Shown one piece after another: positions 25,017 through 37,171 of a stretch of 64,000 nt of DNA. The position numbers and the translations under genes are program-made. The DNA lies in contig CM057835.1 of the NCBI GenBank assembly GCA_030068075.1, positions 41,646,215-41,710,214 on the forward strand, written 5' to 3'. Position 1 is the first letter of the stretch. The number at the start of each line of letters is the position of its first letter. This stretch comes from Paguma larvata. Lineage: Eukaryota; Chordata; Mammalia; Carnivora; Viverridae. The notes beneath the pieces are model-generated. The model saw only the letters and a list, made by a program, of their open reading frames with translations, was not told the DNA's origin and made no database searches.

Positions 25017-25905
25017 AATTTCTGAACCAACTTTTTAAGTGTCTGCTATTTGTTTCCATATATTTTAATCCTTCTGGAGTTTTGTCTGTTTTCTTCTGCC
25101 TCCCCTCCCTTTTTTTTTTTTTTTTTTTTTTTTGCCTTTCTGGTGAGAATTTTCAGCTGACGTGTTTTAAGTTTCATATTATATTCTTTGTTAGTAACTT
25201 TCTATAGATGTATTTTCTCTTATTTTACTCATTTTGTAAAATTCAGAGTGCTTCACAGGATTCCTAGTTCAATGGCATCCTCTTCTGTCAGCGTAGAAAA
25301 AGTCCAATTTCTTTAATGGATATGTGAGTGTATGATGAAGAGGATTGTGGGTCTCATTTTTGTGGTTCTCTGTTCTCCTTAAGACCCTAAATTTGCCTCT
25401 TCTCCGATGTTTCTTCTCTAGGCAATTGTCACAGGATGTGTCTCACTTCAGGTTTTCCTCTTTTACCCCAGAAGCTATGCCTTTTGAAGTCAGCTACCTC
25501 AAATTGCTTTTTCGATATTTTTCACTTAATGGTAGACCTTTTTTTTTTTTTTTTTCCTGCTGAAAGTGGTTTTAGAGGAAGTCTAAGCTCGCCGCTGGAT
25601 CCGTTTGTCTCTTTAGCACACTGTTTTTCTCAGAATTCCCACGGTCATGGCTCAGGCTTGTGGCTGGAATGTAGACATAACCTGCTGGGAGTGGGTATTT
25701 TTTGTTTTGCTTTTTTTTTTTTTTTTTTTTTTTTTTGAGAAGGTAATTTGTTATTTTGGTGTTCTTTGTCTTTTGACCATATTATTTTTGTGTAATTTTC
25801 TTCGGTGTTCTAGTTTGTGTGCATTGTTTTTGGAGGAACTGTGGGGCAACGTGATTTAAGTGGATTCCATTGTCCATGGAAACACTTAAAAGTATTTAAA
25901 ACGAA
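25017..25905. other. Unassigned T-rich sequence with three poly-T tracts
   Basis: Poly-T runs at about 25107-25133, 25540-25556 and 25710-25736. The middle part is moderately GC-rich but shows no coding structure; the 100-codon frame at 25436-25738 runs through two of the T tracts. Confidence 0.5.
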
Positions 25906-26121
25906 GGACACCTGGGTGGCTCAGTCACTTAAGTGTCCAACTCTTGGTTTGGGCTCAGGTCATGATCTCATGGTTTGTGAGTTCAAGCCTCACACTGGGC
26001 TCCATGCTGACAGTGCAGAGCCTGCTTGGGATTCTCTCTCTTGCTCTCTCTCTGCCCCTCTCCCACTCACTCACTCTGTCTCTCTCTAAAAAATAAATAA
26101 ATAAACACACAAAAAATCGTT
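25906..26121 (+). mobile_element. CanSINE (SINEC), full length
   Basis: 'GGACACCTGGGTGGCTCAGTCACTTAAGTG', 'GTCATGATCTCATGGTTTGTGAGTTC', 'TGCAGAGCCTGCTTGGGATTC', CT-rich stretch and (AAAT)n tail. Imperfect target duplication around AAAGTATTTAAAA (25889-25901) and AAAGTTTTTAAAA (26123-26135). Confidence 0.95.
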
Positions 26122-26194
26122 TAAAGTTTTTAAAATGGTAAGTATAAGTGCTCTATGTTTTGCTGGTTCATACATTTTACTCTTTGAGACTCTT

Positions 26195-26330
26195 TTTAGT
26201 CAACAAATACTAAAGACTAGGAAAAATGCTTGATATACTTGCTGTGTAAGTAAAGGAATCATATTTCCTGTCCTTAAGGAAAGGTAAATATAGTATAGGA
26301 TAAGCAAAAACTGGTATTAGGAATATGGAG
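26195..26330 (-). mobile_element. Possible L2 fragment
   Basis: 'GTCAACAAATACTAAAGACTAGG...CATATTTCCTGTCCTTAAGGAAAGG' follows the reverse complement of the L2 3' end ('caacaaatatttattgag...ccctgccctcatggagc'). Weak and diverged. Confidence 0.35.
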
Positions 26331-26872
26331 AATCCTGTATAATGTAGTTAGTTACTATTAGGTTTTTGCTGTTCAATTAACCTCCATGGCTTTTGTTTTG
26401 GACTCTGACAGTTAGTCTCACTAGATTTTTTGTCCCAGTTCGGTCTTCCAGTGGGCAAAGTGCAAATTACATGGGAAGTTCACTCAGACCCATGTGAATT
26501 CACTTTTGTATGTACAGTTGTTGCTGACATTTCTTGCCAACTCTCTTTCAGCAAAACAAAATCAACTCAGCAATTTATGAAATTATCGAGCCTTTTAATA
26601 GCTCTTTTCAAACAATGAGAGGAATATTGATAGATTTTTTTGCCAAAAATATGACAGGCCTTGAAATTTAGTTAATAGTTATTTCAAAGAATTTTTTATA
26701 TACTTTTAGGTATCACTGTAGATTTACAAAGTATGTGAATCTCACTGAAAAAAATTATTTTATTCAAGCATTCAACTTAATGAGGCTATTAATATGCATT
26801 TGATCTACAACTTCAATTATCAGATAAATAGAAATAATAGGAGAGAAAAAAACAATTAGTTGATAACTTGAT

Positions 26873-27214
26873 GTTATGGGCCGAGTGTTTTTGTCACCCC
26901 ACCTGAAGCTTCATATGCTGATATCCTACCCTACGCTGTGACGGTATTAGGAAGTGCATTAGGATGGCTTTGGGAGGTAATTAGGTCATGAGGATAGAGC
27001 CCTCTGATTGCGATTAGAGAGTTTATAAGAGAGACCCCAGTTCCATTCTGCCATGTAAGGGTACAAGAGCACTGGGTCTAAAAAGCCAGAAGAAGGCCCT
27101 CACCTGAACTTGACCACGCTGGCCCTCTGATCTTGGACTTGCAGACACCAAAACGATGAGAAATAAATTTCTGTTGTTCATAAACCTGTGTATGGTAGTT
27201 AAATGAACTAAGAC
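26873..27214 (+). mobile_element. MLT1-type (MaLR) solo LTR
   Basis: Starts TGTTATGGGCCGAGTG, contains 'GGAGGTAATTAGGTCATGAGG', 'CTGATCTTGGACTTGCAG' and 'GAGAAATAAATTTCTGTTGTTC', and ends GAACTAAGACA. Flanks CTTGA (26868-26872) and CTTGG (27215-27219) look like a 5-bp target duplication. No internal region adjoins. Confidence 0.85.
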
Positions 27215-27479
27215 ACTTGGCTAAGTAATTTGTCGGTCTTATTACTTGGAGTAATTTCTCTGAGCTACCAGTGAGGGAGAAAAAAAAAACAACAACAACA
27301 CGCATAATATGAGAGAATCTTTCTTTTAGGAAACTAAAACAAAAAAATCTGAGCCTATTTTATTTCTGAAATATTAAGCAATTAGCCTTCAGCAATATTT
27401 ATCATTCTCTGGGATAGGTAGATTATTTTTCACCATCTTCTCCACAAATACTACTTGGAATCGCCTATTCCAATATTAA

Positions 27480-27690
27480 TTAATATTAATAGCTACACTT
27501 CCATAGTGTTTACCACATGCCAGGCTCTTTCCTCCCTGCTTTAAAAACACAAATGTATCATTATCCTTACATTGCCCTATTGATTAGGCCCTAATATCAT
27601 ACCGGTTTTAAAGATTAGAAAACTGAGACAAAGAGTGTAAGTAACTTGTCTAGGTTATCTAGCCAGCGAGTGGAAGAAAAAGTCATCATA
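27480..27690 (-). mobile_element. MIR SINE fragment
   Basis: Matches reverse MIR in order: 'GTTTACCACATGCCAGGCTC', 'AAAACTGAGACAAAGAGTGTAAGTAACTTG', 'CTAGCCAGCGAGTGG'. Confidence 0.7.
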
Positions 27691-28029
27691 TAAATAAGAA
27701 GCATGTAGTTATAGCTGAGAATAACTTGATTACTGAGAGATATTTGGGTTTTAGCTTCAGTGTTCATGACTTTGGACTAGCAATTTTGAACAGCATGATG
27801 TATAATTTAGGAATGTGGTATATTCACATCTGACATATCCATAGAGAACAATATTTTAATGACCATAAAAAATCCTGAACAAAAACAATGCCATAAGACA
27901 ACATTAACCCATTCGTTGCTGAATATTTTTAAATTTTACATCTTAGCTTACAGCGTTTGATTGATAAAACTCACACCTTGGAGATTAAAATGCCAGGTGC
28001 ATAGTACGCATAAAAAAAATAACAGTTCA

Positions 28030-28239
28030 TGGACTGCTTGGGTAGCTCAGTCGGTTAAGCATCCTACTTCAGCTCAGGCCATGATCTCACGGTTTGTGAG
28101 TTCAAGCCCCACTTCTGGCTCTGTGCTGACAGGTTAGAGCCTGGAGTCTGCTTCAGATTCTGTGCCTCCTTCTCTCTCTGCCCCTCCCCCATTTGCACTC
28201 TCTCTCTTTCTCTCTCTCTCAAAAATCAATAAACATTAA
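28030..28239 (+). mobile_element. CanSINE (SINEC), full length
   Basis: 'GGACTGCTTGGGTAGCTCAGTCGG', 'CATGATCTCACGGTTTGTGAGTTCAAGCCCC', 'GTTAGAGCCTGGAGTCTGCTTC', CT-rich stretch, A tail. Target duplication AAAAAATAACAGTTC (28014-28028) and AAAAAATAACATTTC (28240-28254). Confidence 0.95.
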
Positions 28240-28964
28240 AAAAAATAACATTTCTTACCTGATTGTGTGTAGAGTAGAGCAGATGGCCTTTGTTTTCAAT
28301 TTGTAACTTCATCAAAATATCACCCCTACTTTCATTTCTGAATTCTTTTAACTGGGTCATTCTCACCCTGGATTTAATATTTACTATGTGCAGGCCACTT
28401 ATAAGTTAGTGAAATACAAGCCATAATCTTGTAGAGAACAAACCCCTATCCAGACATTTGAACTTAAAAAATGTGGTATTTTAAAGCTGTGGGATGCCCT
28501 GCAATCTTAAGAGTAACACAATAGAATTACAACAGCAATAAAAACAAGTTTAATTCTTATTTTCAAAAATTACTCAAATGGCATGCAGTGATTCTGTTCT
28601 GGGTAAGAGGCCTGAGAACCTGGGATGGGGTTCCAAGTCAGGGTCTTATAACACCCCTATGTGCATCTAGTGGCCAGAGAAGCAAAGGAACATTGCAATC
28701 CAACCTTACTACTCTCAGGCCTGAGGGAAAAAGCTAATAATATCTGATGGGGGAATATGTTTGAAAAAAGCTATTTTTATAATTAAAAAGAATATATGGG
28801 CAAATTAAAGGAGAATACATATAATTAGACTGAGTCATAAAGAGTTTTATGGACATTGGTAAGCCATCTCAGAGAGCTGTATTTCCCTCTTTTCAACATC
28901 TGCTTTTTACTGTAGGATATAAAATTATAAAAGTCTTTGGAGCTCATAGTGTTTTTAAAAATGT

Positions 28965-29110
28965 AGCCCACAGGATTTTTACATCACATTCTGGGTATTT
29001 ATTAGAAACGTAACATTTTAGGTCCTGTCTCAGACCTACTGAGTGAGACTCTTAAATGGTTGACTCTAGAAAGGTGTTGATTTTTAAATGTTGCATGTAA
29101 ATTTTATGGA
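28965..29110 (+). mobile_element. Possible hAT-Charlie (MER20-like) fragment
   Basis: 'TTTATTAGAAACGTAACATTTTAGG' followed by 'CTCAGACCTACTGAGTGAGACTCTTAA' resembles the central part of the short non-autonomous hAT element containing 'ttagaaatgcaaattctcagg...agacctactgaatcagaaactct'. Terminal repeats not found. Confidence 0.45.
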
Positions 29111-29332
29111 TTTAAAAATTTAGGATACACTGGAATAGAGGCGACATTAACCCAAAAAAAACATAAAAGAATACATTATTCTTATTCATGGGTTAGGCTC
29201 AATTAGAAGGTTGAATAAAAGCCTAATGCTTGAAATTGCTTGCCTGCCCCACATGCTGGCACATTGATATTTCTGTCCCTCCACAAACAGGATCAGTACA
29301 GAGGAAATGAGGGGAGAAAAACAGAAGGAGAA

Positions 29333-29374
29333 AATATATATTTAAATATATATATGCATATATATATATATAAT
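29333..29374. repeat. (TA)n-rich simple repeat
   Basis: Interrupted AT/TA dinucleotide run of about 40 bp. Confidence 0.9.
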
Positions 29375-29567
29375 TGAAACTGCTAAAATTACAAAGACCA
29401 ATTTTGAAGTGATAAAAATATCACAACAATACAAAAAAATGTAGCATACATGTTTTTCAGTCTACTAGACTGGAAAAAGGATAAATAAGAGAATATATGA
29501 ATTATATAAGACATGAATTTCACATATTCCCCTCAACATACATGGTAATAAAACCAAATGTTTCCTT

Positions 29568-29789
29568 CGTTTTTTTAAAAAAAGTTATTTTGAGAGAGAG
29601 AGAGAGAGGATGTATGCACACACGTGAGCAAGGGAAGGGCAGAGTGAGAGGGAGAGAGAGAATCTCAAGCAGGCTCTGCGCTGTCAGCACAGAGCCCAAC
29701 TTGGGGGTCGATCCCACGAACCATGCAATCATGACCTGAGCCAAAATAAAAAATTTGACTCTTAACCGACTAAGTCACCCAGACACCCC
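29568..29789 (-). mobile_element. CanSINE (SINEC), full length
   Basis: T/A-rich left end, GA-rich stretch, 'CAAGCAGGCTCTGCGCTGTCAGCACAGAGCCC', head end 'CCGACTAAGTCACCCAGACACCCC'. Target duplication near CCAAATGTTTCCTT (29554-29567) and CCAAATGTTCCTTT (29790-29803). Confidence 0.95.
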
Positions 29790-29803
29790 CCAAATGTTCC
29801 TTT

Positions 29804-30350
29804 CTGAGTTCAGCTTCCTCATGCCCATTAATTCTAATGTTAACATCCAAAACCCAACATTCACACCCATTCTGTCTGCCTTTAAAAGCAAACAACATAA
29901 ATTAGATGGAACTCAACCACATTTGCTTGCTGAAAGCGAGCACTGGCCAGAACCAAAACAACAGGAAAGCACCAAACACCTGAGAGTCTTGGAAGCCCCT
30001 CTGGTACCTCATGCACACAGTGTCAGCCGCCTTTCTTTCAGCCTTGCAGCAGTCTGTGACCATCCTCACACCATCCTCTTTCCTCCTGTTGCAGTGATTT
30101 CCTCGAGTCTTATTACTCAAATTCAACTGTTAAGCTTTGCATGCCAATTCAAAGCCTTTGACACATATATAAGAGGTACTAAGCCACGAATTATCTATTA
30201 GGGAAAGTTAGTGAAGAAACACAAAATATTTCTCCTAGGTCAAATAAAGTAACATTCAGTAAAGCCTCATAATACCCCATAAAGAAGAAAATATCATAAT
30301 AGTTTTTCATGATTTGTTCAGTATTTTGGTGGTGAAAGTTTCTATTTTTT
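29804..30350. other. Unassigned sequence
   Basis: Not recognised as a repeat. A 148-codon open frame spans 29755-30201 but its start lies in the neighbouring SINE, and no splice, start or codon signal supports it. Confidence 0.45.
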
Positions 30351-30354
30351 TTAA

Positions 30355-30575
30355 TAATAATAACGACGATTTGTATTTATCTAGTGTTTGACCGTTTTGA
30401 AAATACTTTCAAATATATTTGGTTTATTTGATCCCAAAGAGAATGAAATGAAGGAAGCAAGGCATGTGTTACCACCATTTTACAAGTAAGGAAAGTGAAC
30501 ACGATATTTTTCTTAGTTTACATGGCTAATAGAAGTAATTAGTCCTTATTCAAAAATCAGATTCCAAATCCATAA
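30355..30575 (-). mobile_element. MIR SINE fragment
   Basis: Reverse MIR order: 'TACTTTCAAATATATTTGGTTTATTTGATCC', 'TACCACCATTTTACAAGTAAGGAAAGTGAA', 'TACATGGCTAATAGAAG'. Diverged. Confidence 0.6.
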
Positions 30576-30594
30576 CTTTTCTTCAAATTTTATT

Positions 30595-30806
30595 TTTATA
30601 TGATTTTTAAGTGTATTTATATATTTTGGGAGATAGAGAGAGAACATAAGCAGGAGAGAGGCAGAGAGAGGAAGAGAGAGAACTCCAAGCAGGCTCCACA
30701 CTGTCAGTGCTGTCAGCATGGAGCCAGAACTCACAAACTGTTAGATTATGACCTGAGCTGAAATAAAGAGTCAGATACTTAACCCACTGAGCCACACAGG
30801 CACTCC
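30595..30806 (-). mobile_element. CanSINE (SINEC)
   Basis: 'TATTTATATATTTTGGGAGATAGAGAGAG', 'CCAAGCAGGCTCCACACTGTCAGTGCTGTCAGCATGG' with an internal duplication of the TGTCAG motif, head end 'CCCACTGAGCCACACAGGCACTCC'. Short possible target repeat AATTTTAT on both sides. Confidence 0.92.
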
Positions 30807-31427
30807 TGAATTTTATGTTTTAATATAATATTAAATTTATATTTATATATTTGACTCTTAGGACAAAATCAGATAGTAATCAAGGTAACCATAGTGGCAA
30901 GAAAAGGAGAATTTGACAACCCTGTTCTACTCACTCTTTCTGATGTCACATTGTATCAATTGGATTCATTGTCCACCTACTTTGAAAGGCAAACGTAACA
31001 AATTTTCTCCAGGATATACTAGTACTGAAATCCAAGGCAAGACTCAAGACTCAGTGAAAGAAATATCTTTACTTTCCAGGTCCCTTTGAAACAACAGCTA
31101 CTGAATAGATTTTTATTCCTATGTACATGGTACTCAGTGTTTATCGGAGATGTAGAACCAAACCAATAACAAGTGCTATATTAAGAAGTAACTTTTTTCT
31201 GAGGTACCATTTTGAAGCTGAGAAGATGATAAAGCATTTCTAAACTTTATCTCTATATACCATCACCAAGGTATTATGCAAGGGAATATTGTAGATATAA
31301 AAACTTATCAATACACAGAGTTTAAGGGCTAATCAGGAAGAAAAATGAGATAGTTCTAAATTAAAGATATTTTATGTAACTAAATGGATACTTTTAAAAA
31401 ACAATGTCTTAGAAATAGAGCATAATT

Positions 31428-31651
31428 TGGGACACCTGGGTGGCTCAGTCGGTTAGGCATCCAACTTCAACTCAGGTCATGATCTCATGGTTCTTGAGTT
31501 TGAGTCCCGCATTGGGCTCTGTACTGACAGCTCAGAGCCTGAAGCCTGCTTTGGATTCTGTGTCTCCCTCTCTCTCTGCCCCTCCCCTGATCGTGCTCTG
31601 TCTCTCTCTCTCTCTCTTAAAAATAAACAGTAAAAAACAAACCAAAAAAAA
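31428..31651 (+). mobile_element. CanSINE (SINEC), full length
   Basis: 'GGGACACCTGGGTGGCTCAGTCGGTTAGGC', 'CAGCTCAGAGCCTGAAGCCTGC', (CT)n and an A-rich tail. Perfect 17-bp target duplication AGAAATAGAGCATAATT at 31411-31427 and 31652-31668, so a fairly recent insertion. Confidence 0.97.
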
Positions 31652-31668
31652 AGAAATAGAGCATAATT

Positions 31669-33255
31669 CAAGTTCAGTAGGAAGTTGAGATTCCTCAAAC
31701 CTTTCACACATACAAGCCATCCTTTATATACTGCTACCTAATCTTTAAAAGAGGAGATAGAATCAAACCATATGAAAACTGTTGAAACTAGATCAGGGAA
31801 TCTTTTTTTGGAATGGGATGTATTCGGCAATAAGACTGAAATACTTTACAAACTCAGCAATCCACTAAGCTTTCCACTTTTTTTTTTTTTTTGGTTTGTT
31901 TGATTTAGTATGAGTGTACCCTTTTATCGATGGAAAATTGCACCACTGAAATATTTTATACTACAGTCTATTTCAGAATCCCTGGAGGTTTAAATAACTT
32001 AAAGTCACTCTTTGAAGAATAGCAATTGACCTCTGAATAGGTCTTACTTTACAGCGTTCTTTACTTCCAAAAGAAATCAGAGTACTGGAAAGATTTAGGA
32101 AGTCAATCAAATTTTATAGAAAAAAAACACAATAACTTATCCAATAGTTTATGCCAGTAGTCAAAAATGGGGTATGACTTATGTCAACTTTCAACTGAAC
32201 TAGAATTAAATATAAGATTCTCAGCTTATGTGATGGCTAATCACATGTAACCACATTGAAATAGTACAGAGATCCATGAGTTTAGATGCGCATTATGGAA
32301 ATAGAATCATAGTGCAAATCATGTGAACATTTTCAGGGAGTGAAAATAATATTGTGTCTCTGAGAATTTCACCAGTCCCACTTGCAAATCCAAGTAATCC
32401 ATTTCTTATCAGATGTGACATTTATGAGAGGATTTTTGGATGTAGAGTAAGGGGAGCTGAATTGGTATTTGGCAAGTGACATTTCAAAGTAGGAAATTAA
32501 ATTACAAAGAGGCTAAATGTTGCACCACAGAACCAAAGGGTTTGGCAGTAGCAGAGGCTCCAAAGTCATTTTCAGTCTATTCTCTAAAGAATCATTTCAC
32601 AGTTTATGCAGAAAACCCAACATTTCAGTGGTAATTAACAGAAGTTAATCCAGATGACTGCCAGTGGAACAGTCTTCATAAACTTACAGAATGTGAATTA
32701 ACTGTCCATCATGAAGAAAAAAAAGACTACCATAGAAGTAGATTCATCACACCAACAAGAGAAATAGAGTGGTGTGTTTTTACACTGATGAGATGCAAAG
32801 TCATTTCCTTTCAGCCAATGTCAAATAGAATGCATGACGATAAATACCACATAGGTTGTTTGTAACAAGCATTTTGTTTCATGATTTCAAAAAACCTTCT
32901 AGCTAGCTTATCTCTTATCTCTGTAATATCCACCAGAAAGGAAATTTTCATTGTTGTCAACATCAAGTCCTCTGTAATTTAGGTTGGGCATGCAATGCTG
33001 TGTTTTCTAATTAATTAATTATTCCTAATACTTTAATTAATCAGATAATACCAAACGAAAATATGAATGAACACACAAAATTAGACCTATGTAAGCAATA
33101 TAATTATTTTATCAAATGAAAACTATACTCCCAGGAAAATTTCTGCCCATGAGCTTCAGAACATCCCATAAGCCCCTACTTTTTCTTAAATCCACATTAA
33201 TAAAATATTAGTAAATTTACTTTGTTACCTTAGAATCTTTCCTCAGAGTTTAAAT
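31669..33255. other. Unassigned AT-rich sequence
   Basis: No gene or firm repeat. Poly-T tract at about 31879-31893 and a TTAATTAA-rich patch at 33008-33045. Confidence 0.5.
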
Positions 33256-33261
33256 TATACG

Positions 33262-33370
33262 ATTCTGCTGCTAATTAGCTGCCCAGTCTTGGGCAAGTCA
33301 GCTGAATTTCTTTGCCTTGTCTTTCTCAGGCATAAAATAAGAATATGGCCTTAGGTGATTTTTGATGACA
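33262..33370 (+). mobile_element. MIR SINE fragment
   Basis: Sense MIR core: 'GCTGCTAATTAGCTGCCCAGTCTTGGGCAAGTCA', 'TTGTCTTTCTCAGGCATAAAATAAGAATATGG'. Confidence 0.7.
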
Positions 33371-33699
33371 CGTCTCGATTTCTTATACTACAAGGTTTTG
33401 ATTATCCCAACTATCATAAAACCTTAAGTAACATTGTATAAAATCATATTTTGAAATTTATTCTATTACATAATTTGGAAAGTAGTAATCTATAATTTAG
33501 TTGTAATGCATTTTATAGTCAATACCACCATGATACTATAAATCTCAGATGGTGTGATATTAAAATATGACATATACACTGATATTATAAATATTTCATA
33601 AAACCAAACTTAATATTTGAAGATCCAGAAAAAGAGTTGTGCATTCTAGAAGCAGGTAGAAGATAGTCAGACTCACATTCCATTCTCCCTAACTCTGAC

Positions 33700-34130
33700 C
33701 TTCCTGTTGTGACCCTGGTGTTCCCATTGTTACACCTACCTAAGCTGCTAGATCAGGAAATTTACCACCCCTGGATTCGTCTGGATTCATCATCTCCTAC
33801 ATACAATCAATCAGTAAATCCTGTCAGTTAGATCTCCATATTGTGACCTAAGTTTTCAATATTTTTTGATTACTACATTTGCAAATTTGTTCTCTTTCAC
33901 TGAATAATGCCAATAGAACAACCTAATAGGGCTCCTTTTTATTCTTCTTTCAAATTTATCCTTTACTTAGTCACCAAAATGTTGCCCTCTAAAATAGCCT
34001 CTTGTTAATGATTTTCTAAGTTCTGAATCTTACATAATCATCAATTACCAATCTATTATTAGCTGTTACTTTCCTCAAACTTTACACCACAGCTAGTGAC
34101 ACAAATAAGGAAATTTAATAAATCTGTCAT
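33700..34130 (+). mobile_element. Possible L2 LINE fragment
   Basis: 'CAATCAGTAAATCCTGTCAGTTAGATCTCCA' and later 'TAGCCTCTTGTTAATGATTTTC' recall an upstream section of L2 ('caatcaccaagtcctgtcaattctacctcc'). Weak. Confidence 0.35.
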
Positions 34131-34160
34131 AAAGATATATTTTGTTTGATTATTACAAAG

Positions 34161-34201
34161 TGTATATATGTACGTGTGTCTGTGTGTGTGTGTGTGTGTG
34201 T
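34161..34201. repeat. (TG)n microsatellite
   Basis: Degenerate TG/TA lead-in and a pure TG run from 34181 to 34201. Confidence 0.95.
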
Positions 34202-34336
34202 TCTGTATGGGAACAAACATATATTTATACTTGAGATGGACATGAATTTTCTAGTTCACCATAGACCCTACCACTCCCTACTGCCTTATTCCCAGCTGTT
34301 TTATATTTAATAGGTGAAAAAGAAAATTGAGAGTTC

Positions 34337-34366
34337 GAATATAGCTACATAGAGGTAGCTATATTC
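34337..34366. repeat. Perfect 12-bp inverted repeat with 6-base loop
   Basis: GAATATAGCTAC at 34337-34348 is the exact reverse complement of GTAGCTATATTC at 34355-34366, separated by ATAGAG. Not followed by a T run, and there is no gene nearby to give it a role. Confidence 0.9.
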
Positions 34367-34539
34367 CTAAGTCTCATAAGTCAGTGTCATTGCACAGGTT
34401 ATTCCTGCTACTTGAATGTAGTCATCCAATTCGTGCATCTCCATTTGCTTTTTAAAACTTGGCTTGGGCACTGAGTTACTAGGAATGCTGCCATGAAATC
34501 TTTTCTATCTCAATGCTTTGTCAACTCCTCATACTTGTC

Positions 34540-34717
34540 TCCATAACTTGTATGTGCTTAATTTCTTTTTCTTCAAACTTATGTCATAAATTTTCACACT
34601 TCAAAAAAATATCTGTATCAATGAAACTAAGCAAAGTGAGCATACTGTGCCCTTTCAATCTCTTAATTCTGTCAGCAAGCTAGTTCCTAACACATGGTAG
34701 ATGCTTAATGAAAGAAC
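34540..34717 (+). mobile_element. Possible L2 3' end fragment
   Basis: Ends with 'CTAACACATGGTAGATGCTTAATGAAAG', like the L2 or MIR 3' text 'gcacatagtaggcgctcaataaa'. The rest is too diverged to be firm. Confidence 0.35.
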
Positions 34718-34734
34718 AGAATTAGTGCATTTCT

Positions 34735-34942
34735 GGGGCACCTGGGGAACTCAGTGGGGTAAGCGTCCAACTCTTGATTTTGGCTCAGGTCATGATCTCA
34801 TGGTGGTGAGATAGAGTCCCTTGTCAGGCTCTGCACTGACAGCATGAGCCTACTTGGGATTCTCTCTCCCTCTCTCTTCTGCCCTCCCCCCGCTCATGTG
34901 CACACGTGCTCTCTTCTGCTCAAAATAAACATTCAAAATAAG
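34735..34942 (+). mobile_element. CanSINE (SINEC)
   Basis: 'GGGGCACCTGGGGAACTCAGTGGGGTAAGCG', 'GGCTCAGGTCATGATCTCATGG', 'CATGAGCCTACTTGGGATTC', CT-rich stretch, AAATAAACATT tail. Imperfect 17-bp target repeat AGAATTAGTGCATTTCT (34718-34734) and AGAATCAATACATTTCT (34943-34959), so an older insertion. Confidence 0.94.
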
Positions 34943-35224
34943 AGAATCAATACATTTCTCTAGGCTTGAGTTTCATAAATTGATTTTACCTTGAAACACC
35001 TTAAAATCTACGAAGTATTTACAAAATAGAAGGAAACATAATGGGCATTTAAATCAACAAAATTAGGGCAAAAGAATCAATAAGAGAAATATTCAAAATG
35101 TGATACATGTTTAACTGCAATAAATATTCAATACATCCAATAATATATTTTAATACATATATATGTAAAATTAACATTTTAAATATAGACATAATATTGA
35201 CTACTAATTATCGAATGGTATTTT

Positions 35225-35760
35225 ATTGCTCAGTTTACAATTCTCCAGTGACTACCTTCCACATTCAGAATGAAATCCAACATCCTTACTATATCTTTAA
35301 ACCTCCACACCCCAAATGCCTTTGTTTTCATCGTCCATTCTCCTACTTTCCTCTCCAGCCACACTGGCCCCTTGACCTTCCTACATTTTCCCAATGGTAT
35401 TAGACACCTCCTGGGTTTTGAGTTTGCTCTTCTTTGCTTTTCCTTCAACACTCTGCCTCAGACATCTCATGCCTCACTGCTCACTCTGCATTATGTCTCT
35501 TCTCCAATAGCCTTTTATCTGCGAGGCCTTCTCTGAATATCCATATAAATGACAAGCACTCACACGCTGTACTTTTCCCTCTTCGGCTCTCTAGTTCTTA
35601 GAACTGATCAGAATTTGACCTATAACATATATGCTTGCTCCTTGTGTGAGATCTGAGTGCCTCTACAGAACATAAGCTCCACAAGGGCATTCATTTTGTT
35701 TTGTTGCCTGCTGGGCACATTGTAGACATTGAGAAGATATATTGATTGAATATATTAGAA
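35225..35760 (+). mobile_element. L2 LINE 3' region, long copy
   Basis: Over 500 bp of good order with L2: 'CTCCAGTGACTACCTTCCACATTC', 'CATCCTTACTATATCTTTAAACCTCC', 'CCAGCCACACTGGCCCCTTGACC', 'GCGAGGCCTTCTCTGAATA', 'CATAAGCTCCACAAGGGCATTCATTTTG', 'GCTGGGCACATTGTAGAC'. The open frames here on both strands are by-products. Confidence 0.8.
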
Positions 35761-36655
35761 TTTTGCATTAACTTAATACTTCATGGAACTTGTTTTGGGA
35801 ACTATAGCTGGAAGCATTTTTCTACAACAAAAGAATTTCGACCTTATCTTATTTAGTCCTATTTCCTGTAAAGAAAAGTCCCCATCCTGACTAAATAGCT
35901 ACACCTAATACATATGCAACAAAATTAAAGCAAGCAAGAAATTAAATGTATATAAAAAGAACTTTAAGTAATTTTTAAAAATATTTGAAGTTCTGCTAAA
36001 TCTCTTTACCATACCCATATTTATTCCTATGAAGGGATTATCTCACTATCTGCCAAAAGTCGAGGATCTTGTTTAGTGTATAATTTAGCAACAGCTTTTA
36101 AAGTACAAACACTTTATTTCAACTTTAATGTTACTAATAAGTCCTACCATGCACAGATTATGCTTCCAGCAGATATATTCTAAAATCTTTTTAGACATAT
36201 ATATCTGTATTAGAATACAGCTTCTGAACATTTAACTATTTTTGAATATCCACCTTTTTTTTTCTTATCACAAATTACTATCTGAAAAGAATTTAATTGG
36301 AATGGATTTTAACTACCCAATGTCATAGAATGGAATAATAAGTTAGCAGCTCATTTTTACCCTCAAATACATTTCACTCATTATGTCCTCTATTTGATAA
36401 TGCATTAAACTACAGAAAAGGTGAATCATACATACCATTAAGGATGCCAAGGCTTAAAAATCAGTGGAGTGGATAAAAAAGGTATTACTCAAATATGTCA
36501 TAATGGAATCCAACCATGCCTGATCTTAATAAGTCCATTATAAGCTGTATTGATCAAGAAAGCTTGCCAATCATTATAAGACATATTACAGGAATGTTTA
36601 ATGTGTTAGAATATTTTAAGATTATGAACAATTGAAATAAGTTGTCAGCATACAT
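35761..36655. other. Unassigned AT-rich sequence
   Basis: Nothing recognised. Confidence 0.5.
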
Positions 36656-36659
36656 TTAA

Positions 36660-36800
36660 GTGACAATCAATCAACAACTATTTGTTGAGTAAAAGCACTG
36701 AGTTAAGCACTACTATAAATATAAAGATTAATTGATATAGTTCTTGCTCTAAAGAGCTCAGCACTCAAATTGGAGCATAGGATATACACATTTGTGTAAA
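36660..36800 (-). mobile_element. L2 LINE 3' end fragment
   Basis: 'CAATCAACAACTATTTGTTGAGTAAAAGCACTGAGTTAAGCACTACTATAAATATAAAG' and 'GTTCTTGCTCTAAAGAGCTCAGCACTC' follow the reverse complement of the L2 end. Confidence 0.6.
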
Positions 36801-37171
36801 CTATGTATTTTGGTCTTATGTTTCTTTATTTATAAAGAGTTTAGTTTATTAATTTATAAGCTCCCTTTTTGGCCTTTTCCTATTTTTGAGATTCATTTTT
36901 TAGTTTACCTGCTTGACAACAAAAGTACAGCTATAGAACATTGGGAAGTTCCTTAAAATCTATCTGAAAATCAATAAACCATTTATTAGTTTCTTAGATA
37001 TGTTTTCATGTAATTCTTTATGTAAAACAAACAACTATGAACGTATGTTCTTCCTGGTTTTTAAAACAAAAGGTAGGGGATTGTGTATTTAAAAAGCAAA
37101 TACACTGTACTAACCCTTGAATTTTTTAACAAAAATAAGTTCTATAAATATAATGCACTATTTTTTTTTTT

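Noticed and set aside
29755..30201. 148-codon open frame, the longest in the window
   Set aside because: It starts inside a SINE and runs into unassigned DNA. One chance frame of this size is expected in 64 kb on six frames.
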